Assembly (NCBI GenBank): GCA_002400415.1 | Contig: DGQP01000002.1 | Location: 310,001 to 374,000, forward strand | DNA length: 64,000 nucleotides | From: Chitinophagaceae bacterium UBA4411 | GTDB taxonomy: Bacteria > Bacteroidota > Bacteroidia > Chitinophagales > Chitinophagaceae | Direction: 5' to 3' | Part shown: positions 26,919-37,800 of the stretch, piece by piece | Numbering within the stretch: the stretch's first letter is position 1 | Layout of the letters: every line of letters begins with the position of its first letter | Position numbers and translations under genes: made by a program | The notes under the pieces: model-generated | The model's input: only the letters and a program-made list of their open reading frames with translations | Database searches by the model: none | Told to the model about the DNA's origin: nothing

Positions 26919-27869
26919 TCACTTATAGATAGCCACTTCATTCATTCCCTCATTACTTCTTATTCCCCGGTACATCCCTTCACTGTTGAAGACCATAGCA
27001 GCATTTCCATTTGCATCCACCCCGATCATACCACCTTCACCCCCGATCTTCATCAGCTTATCATGCACCACCATATTTATCGCTTTCTCCAGGGAAAACC
27101 CCTTATATTCCATCAGGCAGCTTACATCATATGCCGCAACGGCTTTGATGAACAATTCACCATGCCCTGTACAACTAATGGCGCAGGTTTTATTATTCGC
27201 ATACGTTCCTGCACCAATTATGGGGCTATCCCCCACTCTTCCCCATTGCTTGTTTGTCATCCCCCCGGTACTGGTAGCTGCAGCAATATTTCCCTGCATA
27301 TCACAAGCAGCGGCGCCGACTGTTCCGAATTTTTTTCCGGCTTGTCCGGGCTGGTCTTTTACGGCAATATTATGGTCCAGCGCTACCATGTCTGAGTGCT
27401 GTACCTGCTTCCATTGTTCATACCGGAAAGGGGAATAAAAATATTCATCTGGTTCTGTTTTCATCCCGATACTGGCAGCAAAATCATTCGCACCCTGTCC
27501 ATTCAGCATCACATGAGATGTTTGTGTCATTACCGCATAAGCCAGTAGCACCGGGTTGCGGATATTCCTCACAGCACTTACAGCTCCGGCCATCAATTCC
27601 CGGCCTTCCATCACCGAAGCATCCATTTCCTGCTTTCCGTCTTTTCCAAATACAGAACCGCAGCCCGCATTGAAAAGAATATTATCCTCCAGAGAAATCG
27701 TGGCAGCTAAAACAGCTTCCACAGCTGCACCCCCATTTGCTAATACCGCATACCCTTTATCAAGCGCTTCCTGCAATCCTTTGCGATAAGCCACTTCCAG
27801 TTCCGGAGTCATGCTCTCTTTCAGAATTGTTCCTGCCCCCCCATGAATAACTAAACTGTATTTTGACAT
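26919..27869 (-). CDS. Isoaspartyl peptidase / L-asparaginase (Ntn hydrolase)
   Basis: A 316-aa plant-type asparaginase precursor. It should cut itself before Thr183 (KKFGTVGAAACD), making Thr183 the N-terminal nucleophile. IHGGAGT at the N-terminus, and GGMTNKQWGRVGDSPIIGAGTYAN and CTGHGE further on, fit the family. It removes beta-aspartyl residues from damaged peptides or hydrolyses asparagine. There is no signal peptide, so it is cytosolic. It lies 58 bases upstream of ispD on the same strand and may be co-transcribed with it. Confidence 0.92.
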   Translation of the reverse strand: MSKYSLVIHGGAGTILKESMTPELEVAYRKGLQEALDKGYAVLANGGAAVEAVLAATISLEDNILFNAGCGSVFGKDGKQEMDASVMEGRELMAGAVSAVRNIRNPVLLAYAVMTQTSHVMLNGQGANDFAASIGMKTEPDEYFYSPFRYEQWKQVQHSDMVALDHNIAVKDQPGQAGKKFGTVGAAACDMQGNIAAATSTGGMTNKQWGRVGDSPIIGAGTYANNKTCAISCTGHGELFIKAVAAYDVSCLMEYKGFSLEKAINMVVHDKLMKIGGEGGMIGVDANGNAAMVFNSEGMYRGIRSNEGMNEVAIYK

Positions 27870-27941
27870 ACGTGTAAGCGGGTATTTTAGTAAAAGTAAA
27901 ATTAGCTATTTTGTCCGCTATAAAATTTAAGCCCCTTCCAA

Positions 27942-28616
27942 ATGTTCAAAAAGAAACTAACACAGGGTGATATCTTCCTGATCGTTGCCAACCTCGTCCC
28001 GGTTTACGGGGTATGGTTTGAAGGATGGAGCGCCGTGGAAGCTTTTATTGTCTATGCATTGGAAACAATGATAATAGGCATTATCACCATTATGAAGATA
28101 CTGGCGGTAACTCTCTTCCGGGGAAAAGATGACTGGTACAATGAAGGCCGTTCACAACAGGTCAGTGGGCTTTTTTTTATCGCATTTTTTATCCTTCATT
28201 TTGGGTTATTTGCGCTTGTGCAAACAACTATATTCTCGCAGGCTGCCGGTATAACGCCACGGGGCAGTGGAATGACACATTTTTTCTTTCACTGGTACGA
28301 GTATATTAACCGTGATATTGGTATCATGCTGATTGCATTTGGTATTGGCCACCTGGCAAAGAATTTCATCCCCTTTATCATAAGCGGGCAGTATAAAACG
28401 GCTTCCATGATGCTGATTATGTTTCAACCTTATGGCAGGATCTTTATCCAGCAATTTACTGTGATACTCGGAAGTATGTTCCTTTCCCTTGGTTTTGGTA
28501 AAGGCTTTATACTTGTTTTTGCACTGGCAAAAACTTTCTTTGAAGTTGCAGTTGATTTTGACAGGATCATCGAACAATCAGTAACCAAAATGAAGAAAGA
28601 CTCAGGAAAGCAATAA
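27942..28616 (+). CDS. Multi-pass membrane protein, DUF6498-like
   Basis: A 224-aa inner-membrane protein of unknown function with about five hydrophobic segments (near 11-28, 32-55, 70-92, 123-145, 175-205). The N-terminal GWSAVEAFIVYALETMIIGI and a later cluster of aromatic residues (FFFHWYEY) resemble proteins grouped as DUF6498; that match is from memory. It stands alone, divergent from the asparaginase gene, and its last 15 bases overlap the heptose kinase gene on the other strand. Confidence 0.65.
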   Translation: MFKKKLTQGDIFLIVANLVPVYGVWFEGWSAVEAFIVYALETMIIGIITIMKILAVTLFRGKDDWYNEGRSQQVSGLFFIAFFILHFGLFALVQTTIFSQAAGITPRGSGMTHFFFHWYEYINRDIGIMLIAFGIGHLAKNFIPFIISGQYKTASMMLIMFQPYGRIFIQQFTVILGSMFLSLGFGKGFILVFALAKTFFEVAVDFDRIIEQSVTKMKKDSGKQ

Positions 28617-29591
28617 TTCACACTCCTGCAATAATTTTTCCTTATTGATTGCTACAGTGCCTACTTCTTCGCAAACCAGGCCACCTGCGATATTGGCTAC
28701 TTCTGCCATCAGGCGGATATTCTTTGTTATTGCATACGTCATAGCAGCTACTGCAATAACGGTATCACCCGCCCCCGAAACATCCGCAATATTCCGCAAA
28801 TGTGATGGAATAAGGGACAATTCATTTTCCGTCTGGAAGAAAACACCCTTTTCAGAAAGGGTAATAAATGAAATACGATGCTGAAGCCGGTTAGCTAATT
28901 CCCGGTGAATTGTATTTAACAGGGTTTGATCCACTTCATCAAATAACAGGTTCAACCCTTCTTTTACTTCTTTAAGATTCGGCTTGAAAATATCAACTCC
29001 TTTATAAGAAAAGAAATTCTTTCGTTTGGGGTCCACCGCTGTAACAATTCCCGCTTCTCCGGACAATCTTATAACTTCAGTAATTACCCGCTCCGTCAAT
29101 ACCCCTTTGTTATAATCTTCAAGAATGATTACTGAAGGCTTCTCCCTGCTGATATATGCTTTTACATTATCCAGCAGTAATTCTTCTTCCGTTTTATCCA
29201 GGTCTGCAGTTATCTCCGAGTCAAGACGCATCATCTGCTGGTTGCGGCTGATGATTCTTGTTTTACTGGTGGTAATCCGGCCTGTACTCTGGACCAGATA
29301 AGAAGTATCAATATCCTGCCTGCTGAACAGACTTTTAAGAGTAACCGCTTCATCATCCTTGCCGCTTACGGATAATACAGCCACTGTTGCTCCCAATGAA
29401 CGGGCATTGAGGGCCACATTGCCAGCTCCCCCAATCCTGAAATCCTTGCCTTGCACCGTAACAACCGGGACAGGCGCTTCCGGCGAAATACGATCTACTT
29501 TACCCCATAGATAAGTATCCAGCATCACATCTCCTATAACTCCCACTTTAAGGGAGGGAAAAGAGGCAAATAATTTTTTAAAATCTGTCAT
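28602..29591 (-). CDS. D-glycero-beta-D-manno-heptose-7-phosphate kinase (RfaE1/HldE kinase domain)
   Basis: A 329-aa PfkB-family sugar kinase. The N-terminal GVIGDVMLDTYLWGKVDRISPEAPVPVV is characteristic of the HldE kinase half, and DVSGAGDTVIAV carries the anion hole and catalytic Asp. It has no cytidylyltransferase half, so this is the separate-kinase arrangement; the nucleotidyltransferase should be encoded elsewhere. It makes heptose-1,7-bisphosphate for LPS core assembly in the cytosol. It overlaps the convergent gene by 15 bases and is followed on its own strand by nothing co-directional within 700 bases. Confidence 0.88.
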   Translation of the reverse strand: MTDFKKLFASFPSLKVGVIGDVMLDTYLWGKVDRISPEAPVPVVTVQGKDFRIGGAGNVALNARSLGATVAVLSVSGKDDEAVTLKSLFSRQDIDTSYLVQSTGRITTSKTRIISRNQQMMRLDSEITADLDKTEEELLLDNVKAYISREKPSVIILEDYNKGVLTERVITEVIRLSGEAGIVTAVDPKRKNFFSYKGVDIFKPNLKEVKEGLNLLFDEVDQTLLNTIHRELANRLQHRISFITLSEKGVFFQTENELSLIPSHLRNIADVSGAGDTVIAVAAMTYAITKNIRLMAEVANIAGGLVCEEVGTVAINKEKLLQECELLLS

Positions 29592-29632
29592 TGCGGTATT
29601 AAGATAAGTAATTCGCCGGATTTATGGCAGTA

Positions 29633-29673
29633 ATGCAAAACGTCCCTCCATGTTCCGGAGAGACGTTTTGCAT
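29633..29673. terminator. Long hairpin downstream of the OmpH gene
   Basis: ATGCAAAACGTC at 29633-29644 pairs perfectly with GACGTTTTGCAT at 29662-29673, with a further CTCC/GGAG pairing inside. No U-tract follows on either strand. It lies between the OmpH stop (29687) and the heptose-kinase start (29591), so it may end OmpH transcription or protect its 3' end. Confidence 0.55.
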
Positions 29674-29686
29674 TAACGATGCAGTA

Positions 29687-30298
29687 TCAATCTTTTTTTG
29701 AGCCTTGCTTATACATCCCATTGAGCCCTTTTATTACATCGGCAGTAATATTATAGACACTGTCTTTGTAATAAAACAGGCCCTGCTCGTAAGAAACGAT
29801 ATAAGAATAGTTCTTTTCTTTATTATATTCCTTCAGGAAATCTTCGATTTTTGTTTTTACATCTTTCATCCTGCGCATCACAAAATCACTGTATTCCTGA
29901 TCCAGCAGCTGTTTCCGGTTTTTCATCTGGTCGTCCAGGTTCTTTAGTTCCTGGCTGGCTGCCTGGGATTGTGTTTCAGTCAATGTTCCGGCCTGAGCCT
30001 GCCCCTGGAAATAATTGTACTTTTCCTGCAGGCTCTTACCAAGCCTTTCCATTTCAGCGTTCATTGTTTCCTCTTTCCTGCTCAACTCAGCCTTTACATC
30101 TTTCACCATAGAAAAATTAGCCTCAATAGAATCCATTTCAAAATAAGCGATACGAAAATCCTTATTGACAGCAGCTACAGCACCCGTTTCTTTCTTATCG
30201 CCACTTGCAGCTTTTTTGTCTGAACTAAAATGTGTGAACAATAAATACCCTGCAACTAATGTCAGCAGCACATTCCAAACCAGCAATCCATTTTTCAT
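29687..30298 (-). CDS. OmpH/Skp-family periplasmic chaperone
   Basis: A 203-aa protein. An N-terminal helix (about 5-23) serves as a signal or anchor. A Lys/Ala-rich linker follows, then a beta segment (FRIAYFEMDSIEANFSMVKDV) that begins all OmpH proteins. A long coiled coil (about 65-170) forms the tentacles that hold unfolded outer-membrane proteins. The C-terminal strand FYYKDSVYNIT closes the trimer core. The uncleaved-looking N-terminus may tether it to the inner membrane. It has its own promoter. Confidence 0.85.
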   Translation of the reverse strand: MKNGLLVWNVLLTLVAGYLLFTHFSSDKKAASGDKKETGAVAAVNKDFRIAYFEMDSIEANFSMVKDVKAELSRKEETMNAEMERLGKSLQEKYNYFQGQAQAGTLTETQSQAASQELKNLDDQMKNRKQLLDQEYSDFVMRRMKDVKTKIEDFLKEYNKEKNYSYIVSYEQGLFYYKDSVYNITADVIKGLNGMYKQGSKKD

Positions 30299-30333
30299 TG
30301 AGTCTTTTTTTGCAAATTAATAATGATGGCGGG

Positions 30334-30364
30334 CAAAGATAAGGAATCGGGTTACTTTATGAAA
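30334..30364 (-). promoter_or_regulatory. Promoter of the OmpH gene
   Basis: Read on the minus strand: TTTC at 30364-30361, a 19-base spacer, then TATCTTTG at 30341-30334. The -7 element is perfect and the -33 element has one mismatch. The leader would be about 30 bases. Confidence 0.55.
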
Positions 30365-30388
30365 CCCTTAACAGCCCTGCCTCTGATG

Positions 30389-30418
30389 AAAAAAAGGAGT
30401 AAGATAACTTACTCCTTT
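30389..30418 (-). terminator. Rho-independent terminator of rpoC
   Basis: AAAGGAGTAAG at 30393-30403 and CTTACTCCTTT at 30408-30418 form a perfect 11-bp stem with a 4-base loop, followed on the minus strand by seven Ts. It lies 22 bases after the rpoC stop. Confidence 0.92.
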
Positions 30419-30440
30419 ACAGATTATTTCTGATTACTAC

Positions 30441-33400
30441 TTATTCTTCCTCATCAAAAGCCATCGCCTCACGGGTCGTCTGCAACAGTTCGTATTCCTC
30501 TTTGCTACCTACGATCATGTTTTCAAACTCACGCAGGCCTGTACCAGCAGGTATCGGGTGTCCGGTGATAACGTTCTCTTTCAGCCCCAGCATATCATCT
30601 GTTTTACCGTTAATAGCTGCTGATGACAATACTTTGGTGGTTTCCTGGAAGGACGCTGCGGATATCCAGCTTGGAACACCCAGTGATGCTTTTGTGATAC
30701 CCAGCAGGGTTGGTGCTGAAGTAGCAGGCTGTGCATCCCGGAATTCTACAGGCTTTTTATCATTACGGCGGAGAATTGAATTCTCTTCCCTTACTTCACG
30801 CAGGCTAACAATCTGGCCGGCACGGAGCTTACCAGAATCACCCGGATCAGTTACCACTTTTTTATCATAGATATAATCGTTCTCTTCTACAAAATCAAAT
30901 TTATCCACTGAATCATCTTCAAGGAAACGTGTATCACCCGGATCAACGATGCTTACCTTACGCATCATCTGGCGAACGATTACCTCAATGTGCTTGTCAT
31001 TAATTCGCACACCCTGCAGGCGATATACTTCCTGTATCTCATTCACCACGTACTGCTGAACAGCGAATGGTCCCTGGATGGAAAGAATATCCTGCGGGGA
31101 TGTCTGACCATCGGAAAGCGGTGAACCTGCTTTTACAAAGTCTCCATCCTGTGCAAGGATCTGTCTTGTCAGCGGCACCAGGTATTTTTTCTGTACACCA
31201 TCTTTTGCTTCAATAATGATTTCACGGTTACCGCGTTTAATAGCACCCATTGAAACCACACCATCAATTTCTGATACCACAGCAGGATTGCTTGGGTTCC
31301 TTGCCTCAAACAATTCCGTAACCCGGGGAAGACCACCGGTAATATCCCTGAGTTTACCCAGTACACGGGGTATTTTCACGAGTACCTGGCCGGCTTTTAC
31401 CGCTTCACCTTCATCAAGGATGATATGGCTGCCTGTTGGCAGGTTATAGGATTTGCTTTCCTTTCCGCCATCAACAATAATGGAAGGTATCTTTGTCTTA
31501 TCACGGGTTTCAATTACCACTTTCTCACGGTGACCTGTTTGTTCATCTGCCTCTTCACGGTAAGTAACCCCTTCAATCACATTTTCAAACTTCATGGTAC
31601 CATTGATCTCAGCAACGATAACGTTGTTGAACGGATCCCATGAACAGATGGTATCTCCTTTCTTAATTTTCTGTCCGTCTTTTACAAACAAGGTAGCGCC
31701 GTAAGGAATGTGCATTGTATTCAGTAACCTGTCGGTAGCCACATCAATGTTCCTGATCTCACCGGTTCTTCCGATCACAATCTGCACTTTATTGCCTTCT
31801 GCATCTTCTGTAACTACAGAACGAAGCCCGTCAAACTGGATCGTACCATCGAACTTAGCTGTTAATGTTGAATCAACAGCAGCGGAGCCTGCCACACCAC
31901 CCACGTGGAAGGTACGAAGTGTCAGCTGTGTACCCGGTTCCCCGATTGACTGTGCTGCGATGATACCGACAGCATCACCTTTTTGTGCCGTTGCACCTGA
32001 TGCCAGGTTTTTACCATAACATTTCACGCAACAACCTCTTTTACTTTCGCAGGTCAATACGGAACGTATCTCAACAGTTTCAATGCCGGCATCTTCAATC
32101 TTCTTCGCCAGATCAGAGGTAATCTCCTCACCTGCACCAACGATCAGCATTTCACTTACGGGATCGTATACATCATGCAACGAGGTACGACCTTCAATCC
32201 TGTCACTCAATGGTTCAATGATGTCTTCATTATCCTTTAATGCAGATGTTGCAATACCACGTAATGTGCCACAATCTTCTTCTGTAATGACAACATCCTG
32301 TGATACGTCAACCAGACGACGGGTCAGGTAACCGGCATCGGCCGTTTTCAACGCTGTATCTGCAAGACCTTTCCGGGCACCGTGCGTAGAGATAAAGTAA
32401 TCCAATACGTTCAGGCCACCTTTAAAGTTGGAAAGGATCGGGTTCTCAATGATCTCAGACCCTGTTGATCCAGATTTTCTTGGCTTCGCCATCAATCCCC
32501 GGATACCAGCGAGCTGTTTGATCTGCTGTTTTGAACCACGGGCACCTGAATCAAGCATCATATAAACAGAGTTGAATCCTTGTTTATCGCTGCTCAGTTC
32601 GCGGATCAGCGTTTCAGTGATCCGGGTGTCAACACGGCTCCAGATGTCAACGATCTGGTTATATCTTTCATTATTGGTGATAAGACCCATATTGTAGTTA
32701 TCCCACACTTCGTCTACTTCACCTTTTGCATTTTCAAGCAATTCCTGCTTGATATCAGGAATAATAAGGTCATTAATGCTGAAAGAAAGACCTCCCTGAA
32801 ACGCAGTACGGAATCCTAAATGCTTGATATCATCCAGGAATTTCGCTGTCTTGGGGACATTGGTGATTCTGATGATATCGCCAATGATGTCCCGAAGGTT
32901 CTTCTTCGTCAGCAATGCGTTTACAAAGCCTACTTCAGCAGGAACGTGTTGATTAAATATTACACGGCCTACTGTTGTTTCGATCAGTTTATGCTCCAGC
33001 AAACCATCTGCATTGCGGATATTCGCCTTCACTTTAATCCAGGCATGCATATCCACCACTTTTTCGTTAAAAGCGATGATCACTTCTTCTGCTGAGTAGA
33101 AAGCTTTACCTTCTCCACGGATAGTTTCTGTAGCATTAGTTCTCTTACCCTTGGTGATATAATACAGACCGAGTACCATGTCCTGTGAAGGCAGGGTAAT
33201 GGGTGTACCGTTCTGCGGGTTCAGAATATTATGAGAAGCCAGCATCAATAACTGGGCTTCCAGTATCGCTGCATTGCTTAATGGTACGTGAACAGCCATC
33301 TGGTCACCGTCAAAGTCGGCATTGAAGGCTGTCGTTACCAGCGGATGCAATTGAATCGCTTTACCCTCGATCAATTTCGGCTGGAAGGCCTGGATGGACA

Positions 33401-34736
33401 AACGGTGAAGGGTTGGGGCACGGTTGAGCATGATAGGATGTCCTTTCAAAATATTCTCCAGGATATCCCAAACAATGGCTTCTTTTTTATCAACCAGTTT
33501 TCTGGCAGATTTCACTGTTTTTACAATACCTCTTTCAATCAGTTTGCGGATGATAAATGGCTTAAACAATTCAGCCGCCATATCCTTTGGTAAACCGCAC
33601 TCATGCAATTTAAGCTCAGGCCCTACCACGATAACCGAACGACCGGAATAGTCAACACGTTTACCCAGCAGGTTCTGACGGAAACGACCTTGTTTACCTT
33701 TCAGTACATCACTCAATGATTTCAATGCACGGCCACCTTCTGCTTTTACTGCATTTGATTTCCGGCTGTTGTCAAACAATGAATCCACCGCTTCCTGTAA
33801 CATACGTTTTTCATTACGTAAGATTACTTCAGGGGCTTTGATCTCTAACAATCTTTTCAAACGGTTATTACGGATAATAACACGGCGATACAGGTCATTC
33901 AGGTCAGAAGAAGCAAAACGTCCACCATCCAGCGGCACTAACGGGCGCAGTTCCGGTGGAATAACAGGAATATATTGCATCACCATCCATTCAGGACGGT
34001 TCGTAATTCTTTGGTTCGCATCACGGAAAGCCTCCACAACGCTTAAACGCTTTAATGCATCTGCTTTGCGTTGCTGAGATGTCTCAGTTGCTGCTGCATT
34101 ACGCAGGTCAAATGATAACTGATCCAGATCGATACGCTGTAACATATCATGTACAGCTTCCGCACCCATCTTCGCGATGAATTTATTCGGATCATCATCC
34201 GGCAGGTACTGGTTATCTTTTGGCAGGGTATCCAGGATATCCAGGTATTCTTCTTCCGTCAGCAAATCACCTACATTCTGACCTTTATCAGCACGGATAC
34301 CGGACTGAATAACTACAAATCTTTCATAGTAAACAATGGTCTCCAATTTCTTAGAGCTTACTCCCAGCAGGTAACCGATCTTGTTGGGCAATGATTTGAA
34401 ATACCAGATATGTACTACAGGCACCACCAGTTTAATATGCCCCATTCTTTCACGGCGTACTTTCTTTTCTGTTACTTCCACGCCACAGCGGTCACATACG
34501 ATGCCTTTATATCGGATACGTTTATACTTTCCGCAAGCACATTCGTAATCCTTTACTGGTCCGAAAATTCTTTCGCAGAACAAACCATCACGTTCCGGTT
34601 TGTAAGTACGATAGTTAATGGTTTCAGGCTTTAACACCTCACCATAGCTTCTTTCCAGGATAGTATCCGGAGAAGCCAGGCCGATAGTGATCTTTGAAAA
34701 CGCTGCCCTTGGACGATTTTCTTTTTTGATAGCCAT
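30441..34736 (-). CDS. rpoC: DNA-directed RNA polymerase subunit beta-prime
   Basis: The 1431-aa largest RNA polymerase subunit. The N-terminal zinc ribbon (CACGKYKRIRYKGIVCDRCG, about 65-85), the active-site NADFDGDQM that binds catalytic magnesium (about 460), and the second zinc site (CESKRGCCVKCYG, about 890) are present. The trigger-loop region SIGEPGTQLTLRTFHVGG follows in the usual order. It is transcribed with rpoB, 88 bases downstream of the rpoB stop. Length is typical for Bacteroidota. Confidence 0.98.
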   Translation of the reverse strand: MAIKKENRPRAAFSKITIGLASPDTILERSYGEVLKPETINYRTYKPERDGLFCERIFGPVKDYECACGKYKRIRYKGIVCDRCGVEVTEKKVRRERMGHIKLVVPVVHIWYFKSLPNKIGYLLGVSSKKLETIVYYERFVVIQSGIRADKGQNVGDLLTEEEYLDILDTLPKDNQYLPDDDPNKFIAKMGAEAVHDMLQRIDLDQLSFDLRNAAATETSQQRKADALKRLSVVEAFRDANQRITNRPEWMVMQYIPVIPPELRPLVPLDGGRFASSDLNDLYRRVIIRNNRLKRLLEIKAPEVILRNEKRMLQEAVDSLFDNSRKSNAVKAEGGRALKSLSDVLKGKQGRFRQNLLGKRVDYSGRSVIVVGPELKLHECGLPKDMAAELFKPFIIRKLIERGIVKTVKSARKLVDKKEAIVWDILENILKGHPIMLNRAPTLHRLSIQAFQPKLIEGKAIQLHPLVTTAFNADFDGDQMAVHVPLSNAAILEAQLLMLASHNILNPQNGTPITLPSQDMVLGLYYITKGKRTNATETIRGEGKAFYSAEEVIIAFNEKVVDMHAWIKVKANIRNADGLLEHKLIETTVGRVIFNQHVPAEVGFVNALLTKKNLRDIIGDIIRITNVPKTAKFLDDIKHLGFRTAFQGGLSFSINDLIIPDIKQELLENAKGEVDEVWDNYNMGLITNNERYNQIVDIWSRVDTRITETLIRELSSDKQGFNSVYMMLDSGARGSKQQIKQLAGIRGLMAKPRKSGSTGSEIIENPILSNFKGGLNVLDYFISTHGARKGLADTALKTADAGYLTRRLVDVSQDVVITEEDCGTLRGIATSALKDNEDIIEPLSDRIEGRTSLHDVYDPVSEMLIVGAGEEITSDLAKKIEDAGIETVEIRSVLTCESKRGCCVKCYGKNLASGATAQKGDAVGIIAAQSIGEPGTQLTLRTFHVGGVAGSAAVDSTLTAKFDGTIQFDGLRSVVTEDAEGNKVQIVIGRTGEIRNIDVATDRLLNTMHIPYGATLFVKDGQKIKKGDTICSWDPFNNVIVAEINGTMKFENVIEGVTYREEADEQTGHREKVVIETRDKTKIPSIIVDGGKESKSYNLPTGSHIILDEGEAVKAGQVLVKIPRVLGKLRDITGGLPRVTELFEARNPSNPAVVSEIDGVVSMGAIKRGNREIIIEAKDGVQKKYLVPLTRQILAQDGDFVKAGSPLSDGQTSPQDILSIQGPFAVQQYVVNEIQEVYRLQGVRINDKHIEVIVRQMMRKVSIVDPGDTRFLEDDSVDKFDFVEENDYIYDKKVVTDPGDSGKLRAGQIVSLREVREENSILRRNDKKPVEFRDAQPATSAPTLLGITKASLGVPSWISAASFQETTKVLSSAAINGKTDDMLGLKENVITGHPIPAGTGLREFENMIVGSKEEYELLQTTREAMAFDEEE

Positions 34737-34824
34737 ATTACTTTATCTATTGTCGTTAAAATTGTTGTTGATTGAGAAATTTTTGAATCAGGAAATTTAA
34801 AGCTTCCCAATTGCGTTTTCCCAA

Positions 34825-37800
34825 TTATTCGAATTTAAGATCAAGTCCCAGTCCTCTCAATTCATGCACCAGTACGTTGAATGATTCAGGAATACCCGGC
34901 CTTGGAATGTTATCACCTTTCACGATGGACTCATAGGTTTTTGCCCTTCCGATGATATCATCCGATTTAAGCGTAAGCAATTCCTGCAGGATGTTGGATG
35001 CACCATATGCTTCCAATGCCCACACTTCCATCTCACCAAAACGCTGGCCACCGAACTGTGCTTTACCACCCAACGGCTGTTGTGTAATCAAGCTGTATGG
35101 TCCGATTGAACGGGCGTGCATTTTATCATCCACCATGTGGTGAAGCTTAATGATATAAATAACACCAACGGTTGCTTTCTGGTGGAAACGTTCCCCGGTT
35201 TCACCATCGTACAGATAAGTGTGACCGAATTTTGGAATACCTGCATCTGCACAGTACTTCTCTATTTCTTCTGTAGACGCACCATCGAAGATGGGTGTTG
35301 AAAATTTGATACCCAGTTTCTGACCGGCCCAGCCTAACACAGTTTCGTAAATCTGCCCGAGGTTCATACGGCTTGGTACACCCAAAGGATTCAATACCAC
35401 ATCAACCGGTGTTCCATCTTCGAGGAACGGCATATCTTCATGACGCACGATCTTGGCAACAATCCCTTTGTTACCGTGACGTCCCGCCATCTTATCTCCC
35501 ACTTTCAGTTTACGCTTCACAGCGAGATAAACTTTGGCCAGTTTCAATACCCCGGCAGGTAATTCATCACCGATCGAGATGTTGAATTTCTCTCGCTTGT
35601 AACGGCCCAGCTCTTCGTTGTATTTGATGTTATAGTTGTGTAAGAGAACGTTGATTTGCTCATCCACCTTCTTATCACCCGTCCAGCCCAATGGATTGAT
35701 ATTTGCATAATCCAGTCCGGTCAGGTTTTTGATCGTGAACTTAGAACCTTTGCCAATCTGTACTTCACCAAAATTATTGCTGACACCGGCAGAGACATGA
35801 TTCGCCAGCAATGTGGTCAGTTTTTCCAGTAACACTTCCATCAGGTCAGCTTCGTTCTTCTCATGCATTCTTTCTAACTTCTCAATAGCTGCCTTCTCTC
35901 TTACTTTAGCATTCTTATCTTTCTTGGCTCTCTGGAAAAGTTTCTTGCCGATCACCACACCTTCCACTCCATTCGGAGCTTTCAATGAAGCATCTTTTGC
36001 ATCACCGGCTTTATCACCGAAGATGGCCCGGAGTAATTTTTCTTCAGGAGTGGGATCACTTTCACCTTTCGGGGTGATCTTACCAATTAATATATCGCCC
36101 TCTTTGATATGTGCACCGATACGGATGATACCGTTCTCATCAAGATCCTTAGTGGCTTCTTCCGAAACGTTAGGAATATCTGGTGTTAATTCTTCTTCAC
36201 CAAGTTTTGTATCCCGTACTTCCAGTTCATATTCGGAAATGTGAACAGAAGTGAACATATCTTCTTTTACCACTCTTTCACTGATAACGATCGCATCCTC
36301 GAAGTTGTACCCTTTCCATGGCATGAACGCCACTTTCAGGTTTTTACCAAGTGCTAATTCGCCATCCTGTGTTGCATAACCTTCGGTCAAGAAATCTCCT
36401 TTCTTTACTTTCTGGCCTTTCTTCACAGCCGGCTTCAGGTTGATACAGGTTTCCTGGTTTGTTTTGATGAATTTAGTAAGCTTGTACACTCTCAGATCAT
36501 CTTCAAAGCTTACCAATTTCTCTTGTTCATCACGATCGTAGCGGACATGTATTTCATTGGCATCTACAAATTCAATGATACCATTTCCATCAGAGTGTAT
36601 CTGGATCCTTGCATCCCTTGCTGCCTTGCCTTCCAGCCCGGTACCAACCACAGGCACGTCAGGACGTAACAAAGGAACAGCCTGGCGTTGCATGTTTGAT
36701 CCCATCAGCGCACGGTTCGCATCATCATGCTCCAGGAACGGGATCAGTGAAGCACTTAATCCCACAATCTGGTTAGGAGCAACGTCCATAAACTGAACAT
36801 CATTCCTGTCAAGTATCGGGAAGTCACCGGTTTCACGGCTGACGATCTTTTCCTCTACAAAATTACCCTTCTCGTCCAGCGCAGTATTAGCCTGTGCGAT
36901 CTTCGCCAGGTCTTCTTCTTCTGCACTCAAGAAAGTCAGCTCTTTCATATTCACCTTGCCTTCACTAACCTTACGGTAAGGTGTTTCGATGAAGCCCATG
37001 TCATTGATCTTCGCATGTACACAAAGCGTGGAAATCAGACCGATGTTCGGACCTTCCGGCGTTTCAATAGTACACAGACGGCCATAGTGAGAATAGTGTA
37101 CGTCACGTACCTCAAATCCAGCTCTTTCACGGCTCAGACCACCTGGTCCGAGCGCTGAAATACGACGTTTGTGTGTAATCTCAGATAATGGGTTTGTCTG
37201 GTCAAGGAATTGGGATAACTGAGACGTACCAAAGAATGAATTGATAACAGAAGAAAGTGTTCTTGCATTAATCAGATCAACCGGGGTAAATACCTCGTTA
37301 TCTCTTACGTTCATCCGCTCACGGATCGTTCTCGCCATACGGGCAAGACCTACACCAAACTGAGCATATAACTGCTCGCCTACTGTACGTACGCGGCGGT
37401 TGCTCAGGTGATCGATATCGTCGATCTCAGCTTTACCATTCGTGAGTTTCACGAGGTATTTTATGATCAGGATGATATCTTCTCTTGTCAGTGTCTTTTT
37501 ATCCAGTGGCAGATCAACATTCAGTTTGCGGTTGATTTTGTAACGACCCACTTCGCCAAGGTCGTAACGTTTATCACTGAAGAATAATTTATCGATGATA
37601 CCACGGGCTGTTTCGTTATCCGGGGCATCAGCGCCTCTTAACTGGCGGTAGATAAACTGAACAGCTTCGAGTTCACTGTTAGAAGTATCTTTATTCAGGG
37701 TGTTGTAGATAATTGCATAATCACCACCCACATCTTCCCGCTGGATGAACACACTCTTCACATCCATTTCAGAAATCGTTTCGATTGCCTCATCATCTAA